Source: JAVBTT01 sp031556035 (GTDB lineage: Bacteria; Bacillota; Clostridia; Oscillospirales; UBA929). Taken from it: 64,000 bases of DNA. Position numbers and translations under genes: made by a program. The stretch's first letter is position 1. Each line of letters starts with the position of its first letter. The notes under the pieces are model-generated. The model ran no database searches. It saw nothing but the letters and a program-made list of their open reading frames with translations, and was not told where the DNA came from. This document shows positions 16,099-25,370 of the stretch, piece by piece. The stretch is from assembly GCA_031556035.1 (NCBI GenBank), contig JAVBTT010000034.1, positions 21,288-85,287 of the forward strand, in the 5' to 3' direction.

Positions 16099-18062
16099 TA
16101 ATCTCTCAGCTTGCGCTCAAAGCTATCGAATATATCCGCGTTTTTGCCGTCTGATCTGTAAAACGCGGGGGGTTTGCCGAACGGGGTTGAAACCACGAGC
16201 TCCCCGCCGCTGTGAGCCCTGCCGTTCCACAGCTCTATCCAGTGCCCCTCCGGAAGGTATACCTTGCGGTTCTTTTGACCCTTAGTGAAGACGGGGGCAA
16301 CCAGCAGCTCGCCGCCCAGCATATAGCTGTCCTGCGCGCCCCGCAGCTTCTCGTCCTCCGGGAACTGCATGAACAGCGGGCGTAGCGCGGGCATGCCCAC
16401 TGAGGCGTTTTCCTTGATGCAGGAGCGGATATACGGCGCAAGCACATTGTGCGCGCGCGTCATTCTGATAAAATGCTCCAGCGTCTCCCGGTCGGTGTCC
16501 GGCTGCCAGCCGCCCCCCTCCCCGATCCTGGTTCTGAATATGGGAGCGAACGCCCCGAGGTCGTGCCAGCGCATCAAAAGCTCCTTGCTCCTGCTGCCCA
16601 TAAATCGCACGTTCCCGCCGCACTCCGCCACCGAAATCCCCATGCCCGAGCAGGAAAGGCTCAGGGCCGCCGTCAGCGCGGACTGCATGCCGGTTGTTCT
16701 GTTCCAGCTTGTGTGATGCTCCCCGGTGGACGCTATCATAGAGTGCCGCGACGAACCCATACCTCCCGTGCGCGAGATAAACACCGAGTCGGTAGAGCGC
16801 CCCGCCTCCCGGATGGCCTCGCGGTTCAGCTTGGCCCACAGCACCGGCCAGCGCCCGCGCATTTTAAGCGGATTCTCCCCGCTGGAGAGAATCGCGTCCG
16901 GCGGAAGAAAGCTGCCCATGGCGGCCTCGCTTCCGCAAAAGCCGAGGCCGAGTATATTATCCTTGATAATTCCCCTGAACCACGCGCAGGCGGCGGAGTT
17001 GCTCAGATCCAGATGCCCCGCCATGAAGCCGCCTATATCGTGGATATAGTGACCTCCCTGCGGTTTTTTAATCAAAAAGCCGTTCGTAGCGGCCTCAGCG
17101 TAGAGCCTGCCCTCAATTGAAAAATGCGGCGCGACATAGGCCAGCGTCCTCACGTTGCGGGTCGCAAGCCCGCTTATAAGTGTGTCGAGCTTGGGGTAGA
17201 GCTCCATGTTCCATATCCAGTCATAAAACGGCTTTGAGCCGTCTTTCGTCTCGCGCGTACCGCTCCAGTCGGTGATACAGAGCGAGGAAATCTTTGCGCC
17301 GGCCAGCCCCTCAACGTGCTGCGCCAGCTTATGGCTTCCCCCGCTGACCTCGAGGCACACCCCCTCGGTCACCCAGTGCGGCAGAATGGGCTGATGCCCC
17401 ATATGCCTCGTCAGGGCTCCCGTTAACTCGCCGGGACTGGAGGCGGTTCCAATCGTAAAAGAGGATGGGAGCTCCCACAGCTCCACCCTGTGCTCCTTCG
17501 CGCCGGTAAAGTCAAATATCGCCGGGGCGGTGCACTCAAAGGAATGCCAGACAAGCCCGCCAGTGAAGAAGACCGGCACTGGAAAGGCGGACGGATGGGC
17601 CTGCATCCCTTTGAACCGAACCGACGGGGTCGGGGCGTTTCTTGAAAACACCCGCTGATCCCTCACCCACAGAGGTATTCTCTCCCCGCGCAGATCCAGC
17701 TTTTCGTACTGGGCACCGGCGCCGTAAACGCTCTCCCCGGGATCCGACGGAAATCGCAGGCGCAGCCGGTTAAGCCCGGTTGTCGAGCGCTGCGGCGACA
17801 CTCTCAGGGCGCCGTCCCTTTCCTCGAGGTGGAATGTCAGTGAAAAATCCCCGCCGGACAGCCGCAGCACGCTCCACTGGCGGTCGTAGTGCGCCCTTGT
17901 AAGCGGCGCCTGCTCGGAAAGCCTGTCGGAGACAAGCTCCTCGGTGATTTTCCACCTGCCCTTGCCCGCCCACGCAAACGGCTCATCCGGCGAGTGTTCG
18001 ATGACTATTCTGCCGTTATATATCACCCGAAGGCTGTCGCCGTCTGTTATTACGTCAAACAC
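16098..18062 (-). CDS. GH31-family YihQ-like protein with altered catalytic residues
   Basis: The 654-residue protein follows the architecture of sulfoquinovosidase YihQ and related GH31 alpha-glycosidases: N-terminal beta-sandwich to ~235, then a TIM barrel with TDWSGTRETKDG, WNMELYPKLDTLI and SKELLMRWHDLGAFAPIFRT, and a C-terminal beta-domain (GGELLVAPVF, GKPPAFYRSDG). Aligned from memory to E. coli YihQ, the nucleophile position (Asp405, WMADFGEYLP) is Ala381 in GSEAAMGSFLP, and the acid/base position (Asp472, AGDQNVDW) is Glu448 in STGEHHTSW. Ordinary GH31 double displacement is therefore unlikely. It could bind carbohydrate, use a different mechanism (Glu379 is nearby), or be decaying, although the frame is intact over its full length. 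Start: GTG after GGGGTGAG. It shares a probable transcript with the flavoprotein gene upstream (41-bp gap). No signal peptide. Confidence 0.85.
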   Translation of the reverse strand: MFDVITDGDSLRVIYNGRIVIEHSPDEPFAWAGKGRWKITEELVSDRLSEQAPLTRAHYDRQWSVLRLSGGDFSLTFHLEERDGALRVSPQRSTTGLNRLRLRFPSDPGESVYGAGAQYEKLDLRGERIPLWVRDQRVFSRNAPTPSVRFKGMQAHPSAFPVPVFFTGGLVWHSFECTAPAIFDFTGAKEHRVELWELPSSFTIGTASSPGELTGALTRHMGHQPILPHWVTEGVCLEVSGGSHKLAQHVEGLAGAKISSLCITDWSGTRETKDGSKPFYDWIWNMELYPKLDTLISGLATRNVRTLAYVAPHFSIEGRLYAEAATNGFLIKKPQGGHYIHDIGGFMAGHLDLSNSAACAWFRGIIKDNILGLGFCGSEAAMGSFLPPDAILSSGENPLKMRGRWPVLWAKLNREAIREAGRSTDSVFISRTGGMGSSRHSMIASTGEHHTSWNRTTGMQSALTAALSLSCSGMGISVAECGGNVRFMGSRSKELLMRWHDLGAFAPIFRTRIGEGGGWQPDTDRETLEHFIRMTRAHNVLAPYIRSCIKENASVGMPALRPLFMQFPEDEKLRGAQDSYMLGGELLVAPVFTKGQKNRKVYLPEGHWIELWNGRAHSGGELVVSTPFGKPPAFYRSDGKNADIFDSFERKLRD

Positions 18063-18103
18063 TTAATCGCTCACCCCATGCCTTTAGGATGTGTACCTCT
18101 CAC

Positions 18104-19438
18104 CTAAATTGTCTTTTGAAGCCTGTAAAGCGCCTCTCCGGTTATTTCCCCCGAGGGGGTAAACAGCGCAAGTCGTATGCTCTCCAAAGAGGCACCCGCC
18201 TGAACGCAGGGCATAAGCTCCTTCGCGATCTCCTCTGCGCCGTCGCCGATCAGATGGGCCCCCAGAAGCCTGCGGCTGGCGGCGTCCGCGACCAGCTTCA
18301 CCATGCCCGTCGTTCTGCCTGTCCACGGCAGTGGCAGCTTGGCCTCCGCCGCCCTTATATTTTTCCCCCGCGCGCTCTCGAGAGTGTCTCCAACGCAGAA
18401 CACGTTTCCCGCCCGCCGCATGGAAAAAACCCTCAATAATCTGCGGGGAGGATGCTTGGCACCCGTTATGCTTCTGACGCAGGAGTCCGCGCCGGAGAGA
18501 GCGCCATGCAGTGTAAACGGCCACCCGGCGCAGTCGCCCGCCGCGTAAACCCCCGGAAGGCCTGTTCGGCCGGTGGAATCCGCCGTCATGGCGCCTGAGC
18601 CGGCTAAAATCCCAAATGAGCTCAATCCCAGGCCCCGCGTGGCCGGTCTGCGCGATCCGCCGCACAGCAGCATCCCAGCCTTGAGCCTTGCCGGTTCCCT
18701 GCCCGTATCAAGCGTAAAAACACCGTTCAAGTAAGAAGTGATTTCGGAATCGGTTATGAACTCAATCCCGTCAGCGCTCAGGCCGGTTCTCAAAAGTCCA
18801 TCTATTTCCGGATCCAGCTCCGGAGCCGCGCGGCTTTCCGCGCATACGACAGTCACATTTGCCCCGCACAGGTTGGCGTATGCCGCGAGCTGCAGCGAAA
18901 TAAGCCCCCCTCCCGCGACAAGCACGGTTTCCGGAAACGACTTCATGGACGGAAGCGTCCGTTCCGTATGTACAACGCCCTCCCCAATCGCCTTGTTTAC
19001 GCCCTCAAACTCGGGAACAGCGGCAACGGAGCCGGTCGCCAGCAGCAGCCTGCGGGCTTCATGCTCCTCTCCCCCGGCTATGAAACGTATAACATCCCTG
19101 CCGGCGTCCTCCAAAGAGGCGGAGGCCTGTAAATATTCTATTTGCCTTGTCCTCAAATGATGCTCCATAGTTTGTGAAAGAAGCTCCGCCCTGCAGGACT
19201 GAGCCTGGACAATTGAGGAATGCGAGGGCTGCGCTGCGCCCTCCGCAGCTCCAAGCATGGTGTCAAGCGCCGCACAGCCGCAAAACACCGCGCCTCCGCC
19301 CGGCCTGTCCTTGTCGATCAGCAATACAGATAAGCCCGCGTCTGACGCACCGAGCGCGGCTCGCATTCCGGCGGCCCCCGCGCCTATAATCGCAAGATCA
19401 TACACTACGGCATCAACCCCAAAAGCGTAAGTAGTCAT
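18104..19438 (-). CDS. Disulfide-reductase-fold FAD/NAD(P) oxidoreductase with atypical active site
   Basis: The 444-residue protein has the fold of dihydrolipoamide dehydrogenase and mercuric reductase: FAD-binding IIGAGAAGMRAA at ~15-26, a second nucleotide-binding motif VLVAGGGLISLQLAAYA at ~173, VYAAGDCAG near 300, and a C-terminal dimerisation domain from ~335. The redox site departs from the family: the usual GGTCxNxGC is GGGAVFCGC, so the first Cys of CX4C is Ala50 and the remaining cysteines form CXC (Cys53, Cys55). The C-terminal His-Glu dyad motif (HPT) is also absent (FTPSGEITGEAL). It is probably a flavoprotein with another substrate. The ATG at 19438 has no clear ribosome site; a GTG 33 bases inside is an alternative. 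It lies upstream of, and probably co-transcribed with, the GH31-like gene. Confidence 0.8.
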   Translation of the reverse strand: MTTYAFGVDAVVYDLAIIGAGAAGMRAALGASDAGLSVLLIDKDRPGGGAVFCGCAALDTMLGAAEGAAQPSHSSIVQAQSCRAELLSQTMEHHLRTRQIEYLQASASLEDAGRDVIRFIAGGEEHEARRLLLATGSVAAVPEFEGVNKAIGEGVVHTERTLPSMKSFPETVLVAGGGLISLQLAAYANLCGANVTVVCAESRAAPELDPEIDGLLRTGLSADGIEFITDSEITSYLNGVFTLDTGREPARLKAGMLLCGGSRRPATRGLGLSSFGILAGSGAMTADSTGRTGLPGVYAAGDCAGWPFTLHGALSGADSCVRSITGAKHPPRRLLRVFSMRRAGNVFCVGDTLESARGKNIRAAEAKLPLPWTGRTTGMVKLVADAASRRLLGAHLIGDGAEEIAKELMPCVQAGASLESIRLALFTPSGEITGEALYRLQKTI

Positions 19439-19703
19439 GGAAAACCGGCGGCACGTGGCTTTTGCGCGCCGTCACACCAGAGTATATCACATCTTTCAAA
19501 GAGGCGCAAATAAACTTGCCCGGGCTCGCCAGGGCATGTCTTTAAGCGGCCGCCCACATGCTGCAGAGACCGCTTAATTGTATATATCTTTTTTTCCGTG
19601 CAAGCCGCGGGGGCGTACGCCCCCAGCTCTCACAAAGAGTTCAGTTTCTCAAAATTGACATGCAAATTACCGGTTCATTCTCAACAATGATAATATATGT
19701 TCT
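19439..19703. other. Intergenic region with a 16-bp perfect palindrome
   Basis: No gene is seen. A self-complementary GGGGGCGTACGCCCCC lies at 19609-19624. The region separates the flavoprotein start from the end of the large surface protein, both on the minus strand, so it should contain the promoter of the flavoprotein unit and the terminator of the surface protein gene. Confidence 0.5.
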
Positions 19704-22700
19704 TTAAATCATCTCAGACTTCACGAGCATGTTCCATATGAGCTGCGCGGCCTCCGCGTTGGAGAGCGCGGCCCGCGGCGCGATTATCCAGCCGCCTCGG
19801 CCGGTTATGAGGTCGTGTATCAGCGCGTAATCCAGCCCCGCCTCGGCCCAGTCGCTTATATCGCCTGAGTCGAAAAACTGATCAAGCCTTTTATCTTTTT
19901 TGGGAAGCCTCGCGTCGAGACTGAAAATCACAGCGAGCTTAAAGAGTATTGTTGTTGCCTGCTCACGGGTTATCGGCAGCTCAGGCCCGAATCTGCCATC
20001 GCCAAGCCCGGACACTATGCCCAGATCATAGGCCGCCTGCACTGCGGACGCGTACCAGTCGCTCGGGTCGATGTCGGTAAACGTCCCCCTGTACTCGGAG
20101 GTGGTATCCAGCCCAAAGGCTCGCAGTGCAAACGCAATAAAGGCCGCCCTCGATATTTGGACATCCGGAGAATAGGCTCCGCCCTCCGCGCCTCCCAGCG
20201 TCAGGCGCTCGGCAAGTCCGGTAACCGCGGCGTTGCTCCAATGCTCTCCCCAAACCTCGCCGAAGCCGGGAAGACTGGTTTCATTCCATACAAGGAAGTA
20301 CGGGAAGCCTGTCTGTATGGTGAGCCTGGCGTATTTCCCGCCCTCCTCGCTTATAAACGCGGTCGGAGTGTGGTAAAGCTGCTCTCCCGAGCGGAAAACT
20401 CCAGTGGCGTACTCCTCTCTCACCGGGATAAAAAGCTCTACAAACGCGCCGTAAACCGAGGGATTCACGCTGCGCCCGCTGTAAACCACAGTCATCTCCA
20501 GCGCGTACGAGGCCCCTGCCAGCTGAGTTCTAAACACTATCTGCGAACTGTCCGGCAAAGTGTCCGCGCGAAGCGCCCTGCGCGCCGCGCTCAGCGCTCC
20601 GGCCGCGTCTATTCTGTAGAACGCTTCCCCGGACTCCAGGGTGAATACTGTTCCGGATGCGGCCGCGCTTTCAAGCTCCCTGGCCGTCAGCGTTTTTGAG
20701 GAGTCTTGTGCGCTTATGCCGGAGCTGCCAGTGCTTGATATTTTCTCGGGTATGTTCGAGAAAGCCAGTGTGCTGAACCTGTCGAGCACAAAGCTCACTG
20801 TGTTTGAGTCCGGGTCGTACTCGCAGGGCAGGACGCTAAGCGTCCTTGTTCCGTCAGCGCCGGTGTGCGCGTGAACAATTGTCAGCTCCGCGCCGTTTTT
20901 CATAGATTCCGGCAGCCTCAGCGTTACAAACAGCGGCGCCATCGGGCTTTTTATGCCCTGTATAACGCCCTCAAGCGTCCTGAAAAGCTCAACCTCCAGG
21001 AACAGTCCGGCCGTATGTCCCTCCGGGATAAGCAGCTTAGTCAGATCATACTCGTCTCCGCCGCTCACCTGACCGACCCTGAACGTATATCCAAACGGCT
21101 TAAGATACTGCAGCGCCTCGCTCTCGTATCCCACCGTGGCCAATCCGACGACCTCGACCCCCAGCGCGGCGGGGGCTATTACCTCGTTTTTCATCATCTT
21201 AAGATTTTCGACCAGCTCATCCAGCATTTTTCGGTATTCCCGGGCGACCGCTGCCCTGTCCCGCTCCGAGAGTCTGTAGAACGCGGCCAGGGCCGCCTCC
21301 ACTTTGTCCCTTAGCAGGGCTTTTCCGGCTGGGTCGTTTTTGACGCGCTCATATTCCTCATTTAAGCTCTCAATATCGTCCTCAATCTTCACAAGCGCGC
21401 GGCTTTTCACTGTGAACTCTATTTTTACTTCTTTATAAGCATGGGCGGTCGCGGCCTTGAGCTCAAGCCTGACGACTCCGGAGCTTGTAACGGTCAGCCT
21501 GTCGCCCGCTATGGACGCGCCTGCCGTATTTTCAAGTACACGCCAGTAGTATTGAAGAGCCCTGTCCCCGGCTTCAGTGTGCAGGGAGCAGCTCCCGGCC
21601 AGCGCAGGCACACCGGCGGGCAGCAGATCAACGACCTTTTGACTCTCATTGTTCTCAATAACGAGAAGTCCGCCCGCTGTGTTCCTCAGCTCTATTTCAC
21701 ATTCGCAGCCCGCGATGTGTTCAGGCGGCTTCTTATATACGTTGAGCTTTACCACAGATTCGGAGACGTTCAACCCGTGCGTGGCCTTTACCTTCACGGC
21801 GACCGTGTGGTTTCCAGGAATTTTTGGCGTGACGGTCAGACGAACGCCGTCCTGATCGCTGTCAATGGCGGCCTCAATGCTGTCGTCAACCCCGGAGATT
21901 TCATAGCTTAGGTCCGCTGACTGGGGCTGATCCCTGTGCAGAGCGCATTTTTGTGAGTGGACTGAGGCCTTTGCCGAAAGCGTTACGGTCCTGCTGTCCT
22001 CGTCGGCCTCAAGAACGGCATCCCCTAAAGACATGGCGGGAGCGAGCAGCAGACAGGAGCAGACGGGAGGCTCCACACAGATCACGGTGAACTCGGTGGT
22101 GGCCCCCTCGGAATAAACGCCGTTATACGAGGCCACTACATTCACGGGCACGGTGTAAACTCCCGCCGCCGTGGGCGTGGCGGTAAACTCGGCGCCCAGA
22201 ATCTCAACGGGGCAGTCGGCATTGCCGTAGCCGTCTTTGAGACTGAAGGAGTATTGAATTTCCACGGGCAGCAGCTTACCGTCCTCTATGGCTTTCGAAC
22301 CCCGGGCGGATAGCTTGATAAAGCCCGTTCCTCCCGCCTCGACAACGATTGAGCCGGGATAGAACGCCGGTTTGGTGACGGCCAGGTTTGAATTTACCTT
22401 GACATAAAAAGTAGCGGAGTCTGTCGCTTTGGTGTACGGCTTCGTTTCGTTCTCGGCCCTCAGGTCGTCTCTGGTATTTGTCACCCTGCAGACATACCAG
22501 CTGTCCGAGACCGGGCTGTCCCAGCAGATGGGGGAGGTGCCGCCCTGCTCGGCGGGGACGTTCTCGCCCTTCTCAACATCGTCGTGCTCGTTTTTTAGCC
22601 TCTTCCACTGATAGCTGAGCTCTCCGCCGTCCGGAACGGAGGCGAAGACGCGCAGGCTGACCTCGCCCTCCCCCTTGATGATACTGTAGGAAAGGCTCTG

Positions 22701-25124
22701 CAGCACCTCTATCCCGGGCATGCAAACGTCAGCGTAAATTCTAAAGTCCATAGGGCCGGCTTTATTTTCAGCATCCTCCGGATCCCGCACATACAGCTCA
22801 TATGCGCCTGCCGGCAGGCTGATGGAGCACACCTCGTCCCCAAAAGCCGTCCAGTCGACCACAGTGCCGCCGGTATTTGTCACGCGGTATTCATAGTCCC
22901 CGTTGCCGCCGCTCGCGGTCACATGGATTTCGCCATTCTGGTCAATCCCGGGCGCCCTGAGGTTGTCCCTCGCGCTGCTTGTTATCTTCACTGCGTCCGG
23001 CTCATGGATGACGACAGTCATGGTCTTTATATTTGGTATGTACTCGTCGTCATCCGGATCCCGCACGTCGTCCAGATCCTCAAGGCTGACGATATACTCG
23101 CCCGCCGTGAGCCTTTCAAACAAGTGGCTTGTAGTCGCCGCGTTTTCGGGCTTAACGCCGTCCAGTTCGATTTCCGTGCGCTCCCCGTTGCCCTCCAGAG
23201 TGAGAAGGGTTCTTATCGGGTATTCATTTGAGCCGCCTGTGATATACGTCACTTCAATTTCACCCTCGGCGGCTCCGCGATGTGACGCATTTGTGGCGTT
23301 CACCGCGAAGTTGACGTCTCCGGGCCGCCTCACGGTTGCCTTTTCGCTCCAGACGTTCCCGCCGTCCGCGGCGTCCCTGAGCGTGACGGTGTATTCGCCG
23401 TATTTGAGAGAGTCAATCGTAAACACGCCGCCGGAGGGCACGTCCTCCCACGACGAGGGCTCTTTCCCGGATTTGGCGTAGCTGTACTGAAAGTTGACGC
23501 TGCCGCCGTATTTGACGTTGCTTATCGAAATGCTTCCGTCCCTGGAATTGCGGGTCGTCGTATCGGCCGCGTCAATGTCAAAACGCAGCACCGGCCCCCA
23601 CTGGGCGTACAGCGTGGTATCCCTGGTGGGGCGGTAAGGCTGCCCGGCGGCGCATATCTCGGAGCTTCCGTCGCTTTTCTCGGACCACCCGTCGAGCTGG
23701 CGCTTGTCCCGCGAGAAAAAGCCGTCCTCAGGGAGCTTAAAGCTCCAGGTTCTGGGCACGGCGAAGGACAGGGCTCTTCCATAATCCCCGTTAGGACTCA
23801 AGGTGAGCATATTGGAGTCGTGGGCCTCCAGCTCAAGCAAGGCCGGATCCGGCGAAACAAACCCGGGCAGGGCGGACACAATGGAGCTCTCCCCGGCTAT
23901 GGCTCTCGGGGAGTCCTCGACAGTGCTTATTATATAGTTTCCCTTAGGTATAAACAGCGCCGCGCGCCTCATTCCCTTAGGCATCTTAAAGGTGTAATCG
24001 TCGCCTCCGCCGGGGTAGGCGGGGCTCACCAGATATTCGAAGGAATCCGCGTTCATAAGGCATACCTTTATATCGGACGTGTCCGAGAGCGGCGCCTTAA
24101 GCCTGATGTCAGCTATCGCATCCGTCACCGCGTTCACCGGCCCGTCCAGCGGGCTCTTTGTCCCGTCGGTAAAGCCGTACAGCCGTGCGCCTCCGGCGAC
24201 ATTGATTTTGGAAGCCCTGGCGGTTTCGCCGCCGCTGCCGCCGCCGCTGCCGCCGCCAATTCCGGCCGCGCCCTTTCCGCCCTTGACGGTTACCCTGGCG
24301 TTTCCGAGGATGCTTACCTGGCCGCACGCGGCTCCTAACCCTGACTTTGAGCCCCCGCCTCCGATTCCCGCGCCTCCCGCGTTTGTGCTGGAGCTATAGC
24401 CGCCAACAGCCTCTACTGCGGCATTGCCGGATACCGTGATTTCTCCCGCGCCGTAGCCTGTGGTAAGGGACGATCCCCCTCCGATCCCGGCGGCCCCTCC
24501 GATCCCGGTCGCTTTGATCTCCACATTCTCACTTATGGTAATGTTCCCGCCCGGGGCCTTATAGCCGCCGCCTATGGCCGCCGCCATAACTGAGCTCGAT
24601 ACGGTCAGCCTGCCGCTCCCCTTTATCTCGAGGCTTTTCCCGGCCGGAACGCCGACGCCCGCGCCAGAGTCCTCAGGTGTGGTCGTCCTGCCGTTGGCTA
24701 TTACATTTTCCCCTTCGAGGATTAACGTGCCTCCCTCGGCAAAATAAATCGTCGCGTTGGCGGCGGCTTTGTCAGCGCCGCGCGCCGAGCTGAAATTCAT
24801 GTTTGTGAGGGTGACAGTGACCTTTTTCGCGAAGCTCATCGAAAGTCCGTCGTAAAAAACCTCCGGATCCCCAACAAAGAGGTATTCCGTGGCCGTGTTT
24901 TCGCTGAAATTGAGATAAAAGCCGTCTTTATTCTCAGACAGAGGCGCACCCAGGCCCTTTGCCATGAAGTTAAAATCCTTATCTCTGTTGACATACGGCA
25001 TTACGGACGAAGCCCAGGTGTCGCCGGCAGCCGCCTTTGACGAGGGCGTGAGCGCGGGAATAAATCCGGCGGCAAACATTAACGCCAGAACCAGTGACAG
25101 GATTCTCTTTACCCTTTTCAACAC
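19704..25124 (-). CDS. Large multidomain S-layer-anchored surface protein
   Basis: The 1,806-residue protein begins with a signal peptide (SLVLALMFAAGFIPALTP). Residues ~80-330 are a Gly-rich series of AAIGGG / AGIGGG turns typical of a beta-helix. At ~480-510 a Listeria-Bacteroides-type repeat is visible (LDGWSEKSDGSS to YAQW). From ~515 to ~800 there are SprB-like or Ig-like repeats (GSISISNVKYGG; GEIEVTYITGGSNEYP). Around 1020-1200 two adjacent units each hold CXC and, ~37 residues later, C(A/S)LH. The C-terminal ~170 residues are three S-layer-homology units (SRAAFIAFALRAFG; GRFGPELPITREQATTILFK), which bind pyruvylated wall polysaccharide. The start is TTG 25124, or GTG 25127, after GGGAGGG. 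A role in adhesion or substrate binding is likely; the ligand is unknown. Confidence 0.85.
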   Translation of the reverse strand: MLKRVKRILSLVLALMFAAGFIPALTPSSKAAAGDTWASSVMPYVNRDKDFNFMAKGLGAPLSENKDGFYLNFSENTATEYLFVGDPEVFYDGLSMSFAKKVTVTLTNMNFSSARGADKAAANATIYFAEGGTLILEGENVIANGRTTTPEDSGAGVGVPAGKSLEIKGSGRLTVSSSVMAAAIGGGYKAPGGNITISENVEIKATGIGGAAGIGGGSSLTTGYGAGEITVSGNAAVEAVGGYSSSTNAGGAGIGGGGSKSGLGAACGQVSILGNARVTVKGGKGAAGIGGGSGGGSGGETARASKINVAGGARLYGFTDGTKSPLDGPVNAVTDAIADIRLKAPLSDTSDIKVCLMNADSFEYLVSPAYPGGGDDYTFKMPKGMRRAALFIPKGNYIISTVEDSPRAIAGESSIVSALPGFVSPDPALLELEAHDSNMLTLSPNGDYGRALSFAVPRTWSFKLPEDGFFSRDKRQLDGWSEKSDGSSEICAAGQPYRPTRDTTLYAQWGPVLRFDIDAADTTTRNSRDGSISISNVKYGGSVNFQYSYAKSGKEPSSWEDVPSGGVFTIDSLKYGEYTVTLRDAADGGNVWSEKATVRRPGDVNFAVNATNASHRGAAEGEIEVTYITGGSNEYPIRTLLTLEGNGERTEIELDGVKPENAATTSHLFERLTAGEYIVSLEDLDDVRDPDDDEYIPNIKTMTVVIHEPDAVKITSSARDNLRAPGIDQNGEIHVTASGGNGDYEYRVTNTGGTVVDWTAFGDEVCSISLPAGAYELYVRDPEDAENKAGPMDFRIYADVCMPGIEVLQSLSYSIIKGEGEVSLRVFASVPDGGELSYQWKRLKNEHDDVEKGENVPAEQGGTSPICWDSPVSDSWYVCRVTNTRDDLRAENETKPYTKATDSATFYVKVNSNLAVTKPAFYPGSIVVEAGGTGFIKLSARGSKAIEDGKLLPVEIQYSFSLKDGYGNADCPVEILGAEFTATPTAAGVYTVPVNVVASYNGVYSEGATTEFTVICVEPPVCSCLLLAPAMSLGDAVLEADEDSRTVTLSAKASVHSQKCALHRDQPQSADLSYEISGVDDSIEAAIDSDQDGVRLTVTPKIPGNHTVAVKVKATHGLNVSESVVKLNVYKKPPEHIAGCECEIELRNTAGGLLVIENNESQKVVDLLPAGVPALAGSCSLHTEAGDRALQYYWRVLENTAGASIAGDRLTVTSSGVVRLELKAATAHAYKEVKIEFTVKSRALVKIEDDIESLNEEYERVKNDPAGKALLRDKVEAALAAFYRLSERDRAAVAREYRKMLDELVENLKMMKNEVIAPAALGVEVVGLATVGYESEALQYLKPFGYTFRVGQVSGGDEYDLTKLLIPEGHTAGLFLEVELFRTLEGVIQGIKSPMAPLFVTLRLPESMKNGAELTIVHAHTGADGTRTLSVLPCEYDPDSNTVSFVLDRFSTLAFSNIPEKISSTGSSGISAQDSSKTLTARELESAAASGTVFTLESGEAFYRIDAAGALSAARRALRADTLPDSSQIVFRTQLAGASYALEMTVVYSGRSVNPSVYGAFVELFIPVREEYATGVFRSGEQLYHTPTAFISEEGGKYARLTIQTGFPYFLVWNETSLPGFGEVWGEHWSNAAVTGLAERLTLGGAEGGAYSPDVQISRAAFIAFALRAFGLDTTSEYRGTFTDIDPSDWYASAVQAAYDLGIVSGLGDGRFGPELPITREQATTILFKLAVIFSLDARLPKKDKRLDQFFDSGDISDWAEAGLDYALIHDLITGRGGWIIAPRAALSNAEAAQLIWNMLVKSEMI

Positions 25125-25168
25125 AATGCCCTCCCTGAGTGTATGCAGAAGCTTTCAAATGCCCTCTA

Positions 25169-25188
25169 ATACTAATACCTGTTTAAAA
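25169..25188 (+). repeat. Recurrent 20-bp motif, copy c (reference copy)
   Basis: ATACTAATACCTGTTTAAAA, 45 bp upstream of the start of the large surface protein, in the space before ftsH's 3' end. This copy is the best match to the shared consensus. Confidence 0.6.
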
Positions 25189-25309
25189 CCTGCCGGATAT
25201 TTTTGGACATACCTCTCCGGCCATTCGTCAGTATATTATATATCGCAAAAAAACGTCAAAACTAAACCGCAAAATTGAGATTGCTTTTTATTTGTACAGG
25301 CATATTAAA

Positions 25310-25343
25310 GGGCAGCGGAGCCGACTGACCGGACCCGCTGCCC
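25310..25343 (-). terminator. Terminator downstream of ftsH
   Basis: GGGCAGCGG (25310-25318) pairs with CCGCTGCCC (25335-25343). On the minus strand the stem is followed by TTTAATATG, a weak T-tract. It closes the gdpP-to-ftsH run. Confidence 0.6.
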
Positions 25344-25370
25344 CTGTGCTCTCTGTGGTACGGAAAACGC

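Noticed and set aside
22903..23481. A 192-codon plus-strand frame within the large surface-protein gene
   Set aside because: Ser/Pro-rich shadow of the repeat region, with no start signal and no family match.
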